A stretch of DNA of 53,918 bases from Verrucomicrobiota bacterium (GCA_003219175.1 QHPU01000049.1:1-53918), one strand, 5' to 3'. Shown: positions 7,790 to 15,933, counted from the stretch's first letter. The notes: generated from the letters alone by a model not told the origin. Made by a program: numbers and translations.

Positions 7790-8230
7790 ATGAGTACAAA
7801 CGTAGCGGAAGCAATCGTGATCGAGCGGACGTTCAACGCCCCGGTCGCGAAAGTGTGGCAGGCACTCACCGATGTCGATCAAATGCGGCAATGGTATTTC
7901 GACCTCAAGGAATTCAGGCCCGAGGTGGGTTTCGAATTCGAGTTTGTGGTGGAGCACGAGGGAAGTAGTTACCATCACCTTTGCAAGGTCACTGAAGTGA
8001 TCCCGCAAAAGAAGATCGCCTATACCTGGCGATACAAAGGCGAGCCGGGCGATTCGTTAGTGACGTTTGAATTGTTCGGGGAGGCAGAAAAGACACGATT
8101 GAAAGTGATGCATGAAGGAATCGAAAGTTTCCCGAAAACTCCGGCATACGCGCGGAAGAATTTCGAGGCCGGCTGGATCGCAATTATTGGTTCCGAGCTG
8201 AAGCGATTTGTCGAACAAGAGGAGGCATGA
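7790..8230 (+). CDS. SRPBCC/AHSA1-family protein (1 of 3)
   Basis: 146 residues. The start is set at ATG 7790, preceded by AGAGGAGCGGGG, 17 bases after the DUF899 stop. It opens with the family pattern IVIERTFNAPVAKVWQALTD, then VDQMRQWYF and the C-terminal helix EAGWIAIIGSELKRFVEQ. This is the helix-grip (Bet v1/START-like) fold with a hydrophobic cavity, as in Aha1-domain and polyketide-cyclase-like proteins; the ligand is unknown. It overlaps the next SRPBCC gene by four bases. Identity to the other two copies in this cassette looks low outside the framework residues, so these are old paralogues. Confidence 0.88.
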   Translation: MSTNVAEAIVIERTFNAPVAKVWQALTDVDQMRQWYFDLKEFRPEVGFEFEFVVEHEGSSYHHLCKVTEVIPQKKIAYTWRYKGEPGDSLVTFELFGEAEKTRLKVMHEGIESFPKTPAYARKNFEAGWIAIIGSELKRFVEQEEA

Positions 8231-8697
8231 TGGCAAAAGAAACCGAATCAACGAACACGATCCGGCTCCACCGTGTTGTGCGTGCAGCGCCGGAAAAGGT
8301 TTATCGTGCATTTCTGAATGCCGAGGCGATGGCGAAATGGCTCCCGCCGAACGGATACACTTGCAAGGTTCATGAGATGGACGCAAAAGTCGGCGGCAGC
8401 TTTAAGATGTCGTTCACGAACTTCAGCACCGGCAAGAGCCACTCCTTCGGTGGGACATATCTTGATCTAACGCCACACGAACGCATTCGTTACGCCGAGA
8501 AGTTTGACGATCCGAATTTACTAGGCGAAATGCAGACGACGATTACGCTGAAAAAAGTTTTGTGCGGAACGGAAGTGACGATCGTGCAAGAAGGCATCCC
8601 TGCTGCCATTCCAGCCGAAATGTGTTACCTCGGCTGGCAAGAATCGCTCGCCTCCCTGGTGAAACTCGTCGAACCAGAAATTCCAGATCAACTATGA
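8227..8697 (+). CDS. SRPBCC/AHSA1-family protein (2 of 3)
   Basis: 156 residues, beginning inside the stop of the preceding SRPBCC gene (ATGA). Framework motifs are IRLHRVVRAAPEKVYRAFLN, AEAMAKWLPPNGYTCKV, a central GGSFKMSF strand and the closing YLGWQESLASLVKLVEP helix. This subtype (K-W-L-P-P-x-G-[FY]) is the activator-of-Hsp90-ATPase-1-like group common in soil bacteria. It is probably a cytoplasmic small-molecule-binding protein. The next gene again overlaps its stop, so translation of genes at 7790, 8227 and 8694 is coupled. Confidence 0.88.
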   Translation: MMAKETESTNTIRLHRVVRAAPEKVYRAFLNAEAMAKWLPPNGYTCKVHEMDAKVGGSFKMSFTNFSTGKSHSFGGTYLDLTPHERIRYAEKFDDPNLLGEMQTTITLKKVLCGTEVTIVQEGIPAAIPAEMCYLGWQESLASLVKLVEPEIPDQL

Positions 8698-9143
8698 AAC
8701 CATCCATACAGATTCCGTTTACCGGCGGCTGCGCGTGCGGCGCGATTCGCTACGAATCCAAAGCGGAACCCGTGATGATGCTGCACTGCCACTGTCGCGA
8801 TTGCCAGCGAGCCAGTGGCGGGCCGTTTTCGTCTTATGTAATCGTGCCTGCGGAAGCTTTCAGGCTCTTGCAGGGTTCGCCCCGCTTCCATGCGTCGCCG
8901 AGCGAACGGGGCGGTATGACCCGGCGGGGCTTTTGCCCTGAGTGCGGCGCGCCGGTTGTGGTCAAACCTGACGCCGCGCCTCAATTTGTCGCGATCAGGA
9001 CTGCGAGCCTGGATGATCCAAGCTGGTTCAAACCGCAAGCTGATGTGTGGACAGCGGACGCGCATTCGTGGGACCAAATGGATCGCGCGTTGCCCAAGTT
9101 TGAGAAGTATCCAACGCAGTCGCCGCCTCAGCAGGCAGCATAG
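8694..9143 (+). CDS. GFA-family (CENP-V/GFA domain) zinc protein
   Basis: 149 residues from ATG 8694, which overlaps the previous stop. The zinc ligands are in the canonical places: GGCACGAIRYE, MLHCHCRDCQRASGGPFSSY and RGFCPECGAPV. The ending SWDQMDRALPKFEKYP is also typical. The family takes its name from glutathione-dependent formaldehyde-activating enzyme, but most members have no demonstrated activity, and this one is too divergent to assign a substrate. As part of the ArsR cassette it may deal with an electrophile or a thiol adduct; that is inference. Confidence 0.9.
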   Translation: MKPSIQIPFTGGCACGAIRYESKAEPVMMLHCHCRDCQRASGGPFSSYVIVPAEAFRLLQGSPRFHASPSERGGMTRRGFCPECGAPVVVKPDAAPQFVAIRTASLDDPSWFKPQADVWTADAHSWDQMDRALPKFEKYPTQSPPQQAA

Positions 9144-9214
9144 CTGCGTTGATCGTGGAGGTTACGCGGGAGAGTACTGAAATTCCGGATCACCGATGAA
9201 GAAAAAGGAAAATT

Positions 9215-9679
9215 ATGAGGGCGAAAACAGGAGAGAAAAGATCGCTTGAGATCAAACGATTCATTAACGCGCCGCGGGATCGGGTTTATGCGGCTTGGAC
9301 CGATCCCAAGCAATTGAGAGAATGGTTCGGTCCAGAGAACGTTCGGACGCGCGACCTCGTGGCGGAGACGCGGGTCGGCGGCAAATTTCGCTGGGATCTC
9401 ATCAATCCGGAAGGCGAGGAAATGACGGTTCAGGGCGAGTACCGTGATTTACAGCCGGGAAGGAAAATCGTCTTTACCTGGCAATGGGAGGACGACGAAA
9501 CCTGGGAAAATCATAACAGCATTGTGACTGTCGAGCTATCCGATGCTGCGGGCGGTACTGAACTCCGCCTACTGCACGAACACCTGCCGAGCGAAGAGTC
9601 GCGCGACAATCACAACGACGGCTGGAAGAGTTCGCTCAACAAACTGGACAAATTCCTTAGCGAAAAAGCACCCAGGTAG
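9215..9679 (+). CDS. SRPBCC/AHSA1-family protein (3 of 3)
   Basis: 154 residues from ATG 9215, with AAAAAGGAAAA upstream. Motifs: LEIKRFINAPRDRVYAAWTD, PKQLREWFGPENV, VGGKFRWDL, a long strand pair EYRDLQPGRKIVFTWQWED and a final GWKSSLNKLDKFLSE helix. This is the [KR]-x-[IF]-x-A-P-x-x-x-V-[FY]-x-A-W-T-D group of the superfamily. The 71-base gap from the GFA gene and the palindrome right after its stop (9680-9701) suggest the last two genes form a separately modulated end of the cassette. Confidence 0.88.
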   Translation: MRAKTGEKRSLEIKRFINAPRDRVYAAWTDPKQLREWFGPENVRTRDLVAETRVGGKFRWDLINPEGEEMTVQGEYRDLQPGRKIVFTWQWEDDETWENHNSIVTVELSDAAGGTELRLLHEHLPSEESRDNHNDGWKSSLNKLDKFLSEKAPR

Positions 9680-9701
9680 GGGCGATTGACCTCAATCGCC
9701 C
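9680..9701. repeat. Perfect palindromic hairpin between SRPBCC and SnoaL-like genes
   Basis: GGGCGATTGA (9680-9689), two bases (CC), then TCAATCGCCC (9692-9701). The 10-bp arms are perfectly complementary and start directly after the TAG stop. No T-run follows, so it is not a classical terminator. A REP-like unit or mRNA-stabilising hairpin is more likely. Confidence 0.6.
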
Positions 9702-9745
9702 GCGTGCCAGTTGTAATTATATCGATCTTAAATACAGGAGGAAAC

Positions 9746-10117
9746 ATGAATACCGAGGAAGTTGCGAACAAAGTGGTAGAGTTAACCCGCAAACAAGCGT
9801 GGCACGAAGCGGTCGATGCGCTTTACGACAAAGACATCGTGAGTGTGGAGGCATCGGGGATGGGCGGCGAGTCCCCGGAAAAACGTGGCATCGATGCCGT
9901 TCACGGAAAGGCAGACTGGTGGATTGGAAACATGGAGGTGCATAGCTTCAAGGTAAGCGGCCCGTTTGTCGCCCACGATCGGTTTGTCGTGCAATACGAT
10001 GTCGATGCTACTGACAAGAATTCCAAGAAAAGATTTCAGATGTCGGAAGTCGGCGTTTACACGGTGAAGAACGGCAAGATTGTGCGCGAGGAATTTTTGC
10101 CATTGGCTGGGGCGTAG
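9746..10117 (+). CDS. SnoaL-like / NTF2-fold protein
   Basis: 123 residues from ATG 9746, which follows a strong ribosome-binding site (CAGGAGGAAAC). The layout is an N-terminal helix pair (VANKVVELTRKQAWHEAVDA), YDKDIVSVE, the central EKRGIDAVHGKADWWIGN segment and a beta-sheet ending in GVYTVKNGKIVREEFLPL. This matches SnoaL-like nuclear-transport-factor-2-fold proteins, which range from cyclases to binding proteins. No catalytic assignment can be made. It is the last gene of the ArsR cassette; its stop overlaps the left arm of a repeat. Confidence 0.82.
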   Translation: MNTEEVANKVVELTRKQAWHEAVDALYDKDIVSVEASGMGGESPEKRGIDAVHGKADWWIGNMEVHSFKVSGPFVAHDRFVVQYDVDATDKNSKKRFQMSEVGVYTVKNGKIVREEFLPLAGA

Positions 10118-10314
10118 CACAAGCATCCTGCCTGTGGGGCCAACGGGCATCTTGCCCGTTGAGTGCAACGGTATACGACGAATAAGCGAATACGTGCTCT
10201 ACGCACAGGCTTCGAGTGCTCGGTGGGATTGCGGAAGCACAAAGCATCTGGACAAATCGCGCAGCGCGATATTGACCAGCCTGCTTTGATCAACGGGCCA
10301 GATGCCTGTGCTAC
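10114..10314. repeat. Repeat element with short terminal inverted repeats between convergent genes
   Basis: GTAGCACAAGCATC (10114-10127) is matched on the other strand at 10301-10314 (13 of 14 bases). Just inside the left end lies CAACGGGCA-TCT-TGCCCGTTG (10141-10161), a perfect 9-bp-arm hairpin, and CAACGGGC recurs next to the right end at 10291. The element fills the gap between the SnoaL-like gene and the archaemetzincin gene. I recognise this 'GTAGCACA-GCATC-TGCCTGT' style as a dispersed intergenic repeat of Verrucomicrobia, but copy number cannot be tested here. Confidence 0.6.
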
Positions 10315-10318
10315 ATGG

Positions 10319-11251
10319 TCATTCCTGGCGAATTTTTTGAATTCGCGCTTTAAGCCATTCGGCTTCATCGCCGAATCCAGCGCTGCGATTAAACTGTTCC
10401 AGAGGGGTGTAGCGCGTGAGGACATCAAATCCAACGCTCCATTGCAGCTTCCGCAGGCAGACTGGACAAAGATGCAACGGACGGCGATCGCTTTCGGCGA
10501 GATGATTTGATCCGTTCATCAGGCAATTGAAAAAGGTGCAGTGTGTCAGGCCAAACATGTGGCTGGTTTCGTGGGCAAGAACTTTGCAGCTCCGCCGTAA
10601 GAGAAGAACCTCATAACCGCTCGTGTGCGCTTCGCCGTAAAATGCCGGGTCGTAGCGAGAAAAGCTGTAAACACCAACACGATCGGGCAATGACGCCTGA
10701 CCAAAAACGAAGTTCCATGACGCTTCGGGATAAAGATCTTCCATGGTAATTGCCAAAACGCAGAAGGCATCGCCGGGAATGCGAGTTTTGAGAAAGCGAA
10801 GGACGTCAGTGGTAAGAATTTGCGGGTTATGGGTGAACGGGTTGCGCCGTGTCGGAAAATTCTCGATCGGGACCGAGGGCAGAGTTTTGATTTCCATGGC
10901 AAAGAAGGCAGCGGCAAACTCTCGGAGTTTTTCGAGGGACGGGCTTCGTTCAGCGGCGAAATCGCCAAGCGGTTGAAAGTAAATAATGTTTCTGCTTGGA
11001 GCAGGGCGATTTGGATTCGATGCCTTGAATTGTTCAAACGTCTGATCTTGCTCTTGGTGCACAGCCAGCCAATCGCCCGGCGCCGGCTTCGGGATGGGCT
11101 CAAAAGCATCGTGATCTGATGCGAGAGCTCGCTGCAGCTGAACAGGCAATTGAGTCACATCTCCAATGGCATCGCGGATCCTTTTCTCATCCGGAGGTGT
11201 GAATTCCATCGCTAGTAGGCAGAGCAGTATAGCAAAACCCTTAATTCGCAT
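10319..11251 (-). CDS. Exported archaemetzincin-type zinc metalloprotease
   Basis: 310 residues. The archaemetzincin signature is complete: HETSHMFGLTHC (HExxHxxGxxHC), then a Cys four residues on (TFFNCLMNGSNH), a downstream E and the second zinc site LCPVCLRKL. So both a catalytic zinc and a structural Cys4 zinc site are predicted. The N-terminus (MRIKGFAILLCLLAMEF) is a signal peptide or membrane anchor, unlike the cytoplasmic archaeal and human enzymes, so this one probably works in the periplasm. The N-terminal 90 residues (PVQLQRALASDHDAFEPIPK) resemble those of bacterial AMZ proteins. It converges with the ArsR cassette across a repeat. Confidence 0.88.
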   Translation of the reverse strand: MRIKGFAILLCLLAMEFTPPDEKRIRDAIGDVTQLPVQLQRALASDHDAFEPIPKPAPGDWLAVHQEQDQTFEQFKASNPNRPAPSRNIIYFQPLGDFAAERSPSLEKLREFAAAFFAMEIKTLPSVPIENFPTRRNPFTHNPQILTTDVLRFLKTRIPGDAFCVLAITMEDLYPEASWNFVFGQASLPDRVGVYSFSRYDPAFYGEAHTSGYEVLLLRRSCKVLAHETSHMFGLTHCTFFNCLMNGSNHLAESDRRPLHLCPVCLRKLQWSVGFDVLTRYTPLEQFNRSAGFGDEAEWLKARIQKIRQE

Positions 11252-11291
11252 TAGTCTTTGATTCGCATTCCTTCATTCGCTATAGGGCCGG

Positions 11292-12872
11292 TTACTGATC
11301 ATTTCGCGGGTCCGCTCTGATCAGTGTCAGTGCGATGATAGCGCTTGCGCCGGCCAAAGTCGCGCCGATCACCATCACCACCCTGAAGCCAGCCACAAAG
11401 GACTCATCGACGGCTTGGCGAATCAGCTGTTTCGTCGCCAAGTCCAGATTTTCTGGAATAGTGATAGCTGCTAACTTCGTGGATTGAGTTTCCACTGACT
11501 GAATAACGGACGTCGGCAGTCTCGATTCCGCTAGGCGCCGATCGAAGGCGCGCTTGAAGACCTGAAGCATGACTATTCCAAGAACTGCGATGGCGAGCAG
11601 TCCAGCGGTCCGGGCTACCGCGTTGTTCACGCCTGAGGCAACTCCGGCACGATTTTGTGGAACTGAACTCATCACTGTCGTGGTGAGCGGCGCAACTGTG
11701 ATGGTCATTCCCAGTCCAAGAACAACGGCCGGAGGAAAGAAGGTCGTCCAGTAGCTGCCGCCGGCGCTCGGCAAAATAAAAAGCATGTAACCCGCGGCCA
11801 CAATCATTGGCCCGACGATGAGCGGGAGTTTGGGACCGTAAACCGTGATGAGGCCTCCCGACCAGCGCGAAAGAAGCGACATTATTAATATGAACGGCAA
11901 GAGTGCTGCGCCCGCTGCAGTCGGAGCGTAGTGCTGAATCTGAATCAGATTTAGCGGTAGAAAAAAAAGTGTTCCTCCGAGGGCGGCGTAAAGCAGGAAT
12001 GTTAAGAGATTAGTTCCGGTAAAAGTTGGTGAGCGAAAGAGAGCGAATGGCAACATCGGCTGCGACAGACGTGCTTCGACAAAGAAGAAGACGATCAAAA
12101 CCAAAATCGCCGCAACGAGTACAACGATCACAGATCGATCGCCAAGACCCAGCCGCGACGATTCGATCAGTCCGTAAACGAGCGCACCCAAACCCACGGT
12201 TCCAATGATTGCGCCCAGCCAATCTAGTCCCGCACTCTCCTTGTCAGAGCTTTCCGGAACGGACTTTACCGAGATGAGGATCACGAGAACGGCGATTGGA
12301 ACGTTGATGAAAAATACGGCGCGCCACGAAACGTGTTCGATTAGCCAGCCGCCGACTACCGGCCCGATGGCAGTCGTGATGGCACTGAAACCTGACCACG
12401 TCCCAATCGCGCGTCCGCGTTCGCTCTCTTCAAACGAACTGCTGATGATAGCAAGACTGCCGGGAACCAGAAGGGCTGCGCCGAATCCCTGCATTGCGCG
12501 CCCGACGATCAGTTGTCTTATGTCGAATGCGCATCCGCACCACGCAGAAGCCAGGGCGAAAACCGCAACGCCAAGTAGGAAAATCCGGCGCCGTCCACAG
12601 TGATCTCCCAGCGAACCGCCGACTAGGAGAAGCGCTGCTAACAAGAGCGAGTACGCCTCGATGACCCACTGCACGTCCACGATGGTAGCGTTGAGGTTTG
12701 CTTGCAGCGCCGGTAACGCCACGTTCACGACAGTGCTGTCGATAAATGCCATGCTGGAGGCGAGAACGGTGGCGACAAGCACCCAGCGTCCCTCCTGCTT
12801 CGAACAAGGTGCCGCAGCCGGGGCAGAGCGAATTACGCTCTCGTCGCACGGTTCTGCGATGAATGCCGACAT
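11292..12872 (-). CDS. DHA2-family (EmrB/QacA) MFS drug exporter
   Basis: 526 residues with about 14 hydrophobic segments after a 25-residue polar start. Diagnostic motifs: SSMAFIDSTVVNVALPALQ (motif D1 in helix 1), LVGGSLGDHCGRRRIFLLG (motif A), GRAMQGFGAALLVPGSLAII (motif B), GFSAITTAIGPVVGGWLIEH (motif C, antiporter signature) and WRAVFFINVPIA. It exports a lipophilic compound in exchange for protons from the inner membrane. No EmrA-like adaptor is next to it, so the substrate probably leaves into the periplasm. It is a separate unit from the peptide transporter upstream (91-base gap). Confidence 0.92.
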   Translation of the reverse strand: MSAFIAEPCDESVIRSAPAAAPCSKQEGRWVLVATVLASSMAFIDSTVVNVALPALQANLNATIVDVQWVIEAYSLLLAALLLVGGSLGDHCGRRRIFLLGVAVFALASAWCGCAFDIRQLIVGRAMQGFGAALLVPGSLAIISSSFEESERGRAIGTWSGFSAITTAIGPVVGGWLIEHVSWRAVFFINVPIAVLVILISVKSVPESSDKESAGLDWLGAIIGTVGLGALVYGLIESSRLGLGDRSVIVVLVAAILVLIVFFFVEARLSQPMLPFALFRSPTFTGTNLLTFLLYAALGGTLFFLPLNLIQIQHYAPTAAGAALLPFILIMSLLSRWSGGLITVYGPKLPLIVGPMIVAAGYMLFILPSAGGSYWTTFFPPAVVLGLGMTITVAPLTTTVMSSVPQNRAGVASGVNNAVARTAGLLAIAVLGIVMLQVFKRAFDRRLAESRLPTSVIQSVETQSTKLAAITIPENLDLATKQLIRQAVDESFVAGFRVVMVIGATLAGASAIIALTLIRADPRNDQ

Positions 12873-12963
12873 CAGAACGGCTCGCTTAGTGCCAACGGGA
12901 ATTCAAGCCGGCGGAGCGCGAATTTCTCCAACATGCTATCGCGAACGGTTTCGGTCGTGAATC

Positions 12964-14367
12964 TCAAGCAACGTCGGCGTCCGCAGGGACCTCGACAGGC
13001 GCAGGTTTGTCATCATCCGGCGCAAGAAGGTGTCCGAAAATTCGGCCGGCGAGAAAAAAGGTAATTCCTGCGATACCGGCAAGGGCGGCGTGTAACAGCC
13101 AAAACTGCGTAGCCGGGATTTTTTCGAGAAGACCGCCAATCCAGCCGACGAGATTATTCGCGGCGAAGAAGGCGAGATAATAGATGCCGATGATCGTAGC
13201 AGATAAGGCTGCTGGGGCCACGCGTGCGTAAAGCGCGAGCGAAACGGGAAAGACATTGGCAAAGCCGGCACTGTTCAAAACGTGAAAACCGATTAGCCAG
13301 CCGATCGCAACTTTTCCGCCAGAAGAAGCCGCGATCGCGGCGCCCATCGCGAGCGAAAGCATACCGGTGACGGCAATAAAACTGCCGATACTGATCTTCG
13401 TGATCTCGGCTGGCTCGCGAAATTTTTTCGACCAGAGCCGCCAGAAAATTACCGCGATAAAGAGAAAGCTAACCGAGACGATTGAGTCGAGCGTGATCAG
13501 CCATGTCGTTGGCATTTTTTTTCCGAAGAAAATGAGATCAGCATGGTCCTGCGCCCAGACCAAGTAGGCGTTGAAGATTTGCTGGTTGGGAATGACGGCA
13601 ATGGTGAGGAAAGGCAGGAGAATAAGTAACGCGACGATCGCGAGTTTGTCGCGGCGCGTTAGTTTCGTCTTCTTCGCTTGATCAACCTTTTCGACTACCG
13701 GCGAGTCAGGTGGCAGATATTTTCGACCCAGCAAATAAATCGTTAGTCCGATCAACATTCCGACGCCAGCTGCGCCAAAGCCCCAGTGCCAGCCGTAAAC
13801 TTCGCCGAGTGTCCCGGCAATCAGCGGTGCGGCGATGACTCCGCCGTTGATGAAGATGTAGTAGATCTGGAAGGCGTCGGCGCGGCGATTATCTCCGGTG
13901 GCGTAGAGCCCCCCGACCTGACTGGCCAGGTTACCTTTGAAACAACCGACGCCGCAAAGCAGACAAGTAAGCGCGAGTAAAAAGGTGACGTCAAACGCCA
14001 TCAAGAAATGTCCGGCCGACATCAGCAACGCGCCGATAGTGATAGTGCGGGTGCGCCCGAGCCAACGATCCGCAATCAATCCGCCTGCAATTGGCGTGAG
14101 ATAGACCAGGCCTGTGTAAAGACCGAAGATGGTTGAGGCAAGGGGCTGGATGTCGAGCGGACCACGAAGAGATTCAATCAAATGGCGAAATGGGATGAAT
14201 CCCGCGATGTGCTCGACGTGACCGGGATGCAGGAGCCGATTGATCATGTAGAGCACGAGCAGCGCCTGCATGCCGTAGTAGGAGAAACGCTCCCACGCTT
14301 CCGCGAACGCGATATAACCCAGGCCGCGCGGGTGTCCGAGAAAACTGCGATCGTTAGGATCGTTCAT
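12964..14367 (-). CDS. POT/PTR2-family proton-coupled oligopeptide transporter
   Basis: 467 residues, about 12-14 membrane helices. The helix-1 motif EAWERFSYYG fits E-x-x-E-R-F-x-Y-Y-G exactly; this motif binds the proton in POT transporters. Other family marks are GLVYLTPIAGGLIADRWLG and GVGCFKGNLASQVGGLY with the conserved helix-4 Lys. A polar loop (PPDSPVVEKVDQAKKTKLTR) follows the sixth helices. It imports di- and tripeptides with protons. Bases 14368-14556 upstream hold no gene. Confidence 0.92.
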   Translation of the reverse strand: MNDPNDRSFLGHPRGLGYIAFAEAWERFSYYGMQALLVLYMINRLLHPGHVEHIAGFIPFRHLIESLRGPLDIQPLASTIFGLYTGLVYLTPIAGGLIADRWLGRTRTITIGALLMSAGHFLMAFDVTFLLALTCLLCGVGCFKGNLASQVGGLYATGDNRRADAFQIYYIFINGGVIAAPLIAGTLGEVYGWHWGFGAAGVGMLIGLTIYLLGRKYLPPDSPVVEKVDQAKKTKLTRRDKLAIVALLILLPFLTIAVIPNQQIFNAYLVWAQDHADLIFFGKKMPTTWLITLDSIVSVSFLFIAVIFWRLWSKKFREPAEITKISIGSFIAVTGMLSLAMGAAIAASSGGKVAIGWLIGFHVLNSAGFANVFPVSLALYARVAPAALSATIIGIYYLAFFAANNLVGWIGGLLEKIPATQFWLLHAALAGIAGITFFLAGRIFGHLLAPDDDKPAPVEVPADADVA

Positions 14368-14556
14368 GGCGAAGAATTAGAAAGAATATTAGAAACTAAA
14401 AAGAAAGAAATGGTAGCGAGAGAATCAAAGGTCAGCCGCCTGGTGAAAGGTGGATATTGAATGTTGCTGTCTCAAGAGGCTCCGCGATTTCCGAAACGCC
14501 ATTGCAACGTCGCCCGGTGCATTGATGCTGACCGTGTATGTTATAATGCCAATTCA

Positions 14557-14676
14557 ATGAGCCCACGTTTCGTTGTTGCCGCTCTGCTGCTGGGCTGTTT
14601 TGCATATCAGATTGTTCTCGGGCAGGAACAATCACCTTTGCAGGCAGATGTCCGGAATGAAACCAAATCTCGATGA
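14557..14676 (+). CDS. Possible 39-residue exported peptide upstream of gluconokinase
   Basis: The frame begins MSPRFVVAALLLGCFAYQIV, continues LGQEQ and ends in a polar tail. The first 22 residues look like a signal peptide cut after L-G-Q. A TATAAT sits at 14542-14547, but no good -35 is at the right distance. It overlaps the gluconokinase start by 20 bases in another frame. It could be a coupled leader, a remnant of an exported protein, or chance. Confidence 0.35.
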   Translation: MSPRFVVAALLLGCFAYQIVLGQEQSPLQADVRNETKSR

Positions 14677-15184
14677 CAATCGCGCCGTGATTGTCGTCGT
14701 TTGCGGTGTCGCTGGGGTGGGCAAAACCACAATTGGCCGATTGTTGGCGCAGGAACTCGGTTGGGAATTCTACGACGCCGATAACTTTCACCCGGCAGCT
14801 AACATCGAGAAAATGAAAGCTGGAATTCCGTTAACGGATGAAGATCGGCAGCCGTGGCTCGATAGGTTACAGCAGCTAATTAAAGGTTGTCTCGCCGCAC
14901 ATGAAAATGCCGTTGTCGCGTGCTCGGCCTTGAAGCGGGCATATCGGGATCGCCTTCGTGTGACAGACGAAGTGCGGCTGGTTTTTCTGCGGGCGGACCG
15001 AGCACGGATCGCGGAGCAACTTCAGCGGCGACGCGGCCACTTCATGCCGGAAACGCTTCTGGGCAGTCAGCTTACTGACTTGGAGGAACCACAGCCGGAC
15101 GAGCATGCGCTGACGGTCGACGTTGAAGGTCTCCCGCAGGATGTAACAAGTTTGATTAAGACGAAACTTTCACTACAAAGTTAG
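14657..15184 (+). CDS. gntK: Gluconokinase (ATP + gluconate to 6-phosphogluconate)
   Basis: 175 residues from ATG 14657 (ATG 14648 is also possible). The P-loop is VCGVAGVGKTTIGRLLAQEL. The gluconokinase substrate segment follows: EFYDADNFHPAANIEKMKAG, IPLTDEDRQPWL, then ACSALKRAYRDRLR and a lid RRRGHFMPETLLGSQLTDLE. All of these are family-diagnostic. The product, 6-phosphogluconate, is the substrate of the gnd gene at 35148-36191. No gluconate transporter is adjacent. Confidence 0.93.
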   Translation: MKPNLDDNRAVIVVVCGVAGVGKTTIGRLLAQELGWEFYDADNFHPAANIEKMKAGIPLTDEDRQPWLDRLQQLIKGCLAAHENAVVACSALKRAYRDRLRVTDEVRLVFLRADRARIAEQLQRRRGHFMPETLLGSQLTDLEEPQPDEHALTVDVEGLPQDVTSLIKTKLSLQS

Positions 15185-15230
15185 ATCGTCCGATTTCGGC
15201 TTTGTTTGCAATCGTGCTAGGCTTCTGTTG

Positions 15231-15905
15231 ATGAGGCGGAATGACATTTCGGAAATCACCGGCCAAAAACGGTTCCAATCACCGGTTGTGACGCCGCAGG
15301 CGCTGGCGTGGGACGGCAAACAACTCTGGGTGAGCTCGCGCGATCTCGGAACTCTTTATAAAATCGACATCGACATGTGGAAGGTTGTCGAAGAAATCGA
15401 TCCGCCGGGAGTTGTCTGGGCTGGGGTCTCGCTGGGCGACAGTGAGATGCGTTTCACCATCGGTAAAGGATTAAACGACGATCGCTATGTTTATCGCTAT
15501 GCACCAGATAAGGGCTTCACGAAACTCTTTGCCTGCCCGGATTTCACTGGCTCGTACGTGAGCTTCGACGGCGAGCATCTTTATTTTAGTCAATGGTATA
15601 AGGGAGATGTGCATCAGGTTGAAGATTCCGGCAAAATTCAGCGTACAATTAATGTGAGTACGGAAATTTGCGGGCATGCGTTTGTGGATCGCACGCTGTA
15701 TGTCATCCGCGGCCGCGAAAACAAAGATGTGCCGGGCAAATCGGAGGAGTGGCGGCTCGCGCGTCTCGATCCACATGACGGTGCGCGCGTAGAAGACGTG
15801 GCGGCGATACCGTTTGCATCGCGCTCGCTCACGTTCGACGGCAAGCATTTCTGGTCGAATCATCGCGCGGCTAACGAGATTGTTGCATTTTCGCTCCCGA
15901 AATAA
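15231..15905 (+). CDS. Beta-propeller protein of unknown function
   Basis: 224 residues from ATG 15231. There is no signal peptide. Repeated strand units end in W/F-D/S patterns: PQALAWDGKQLWVSSRDLGT, LYKIDIDMWKVVEEIDPPG, GSYVSFDGEHLYFSQWYKGD, GHAFVDRTLYVIRGRE and SLTFDGKHFWSNHRAANEIV. This spacing fits a six- or seven-bladed propeller of the SMP-30/quinoprotein-like or glutamine-cyclotransferase-like type. Catalytic residues cannot be assigned. It lies 46 bases after gluconokinase and may be co-transcribed; whether it is functionally linked is unknown. Confidence 0.7.
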   Translation: MRRNDISEITGQKRFQSPVVTPQALAWDGKQLWVSSRDLGTLYKIDIDMWKVVEEIDPPGVVWAGVSLGDSEMRFTIGKGLNDDRYVYRYAPDKGFTKLFACPDFTGSYVSFDGEHLYFSQWYKGDVHQVEDSGKIQRTINVSTEICGHAFVDRTLYVIRGRENKDVPGKSEEWRLARLDPHDGARVEDVAAIPFASRSLTFDGKHFWSNHRAANEIVAFSLPK

Positions 15906-15933
15906 TCCGCGTCGGATATGCGGTTGACAATTC

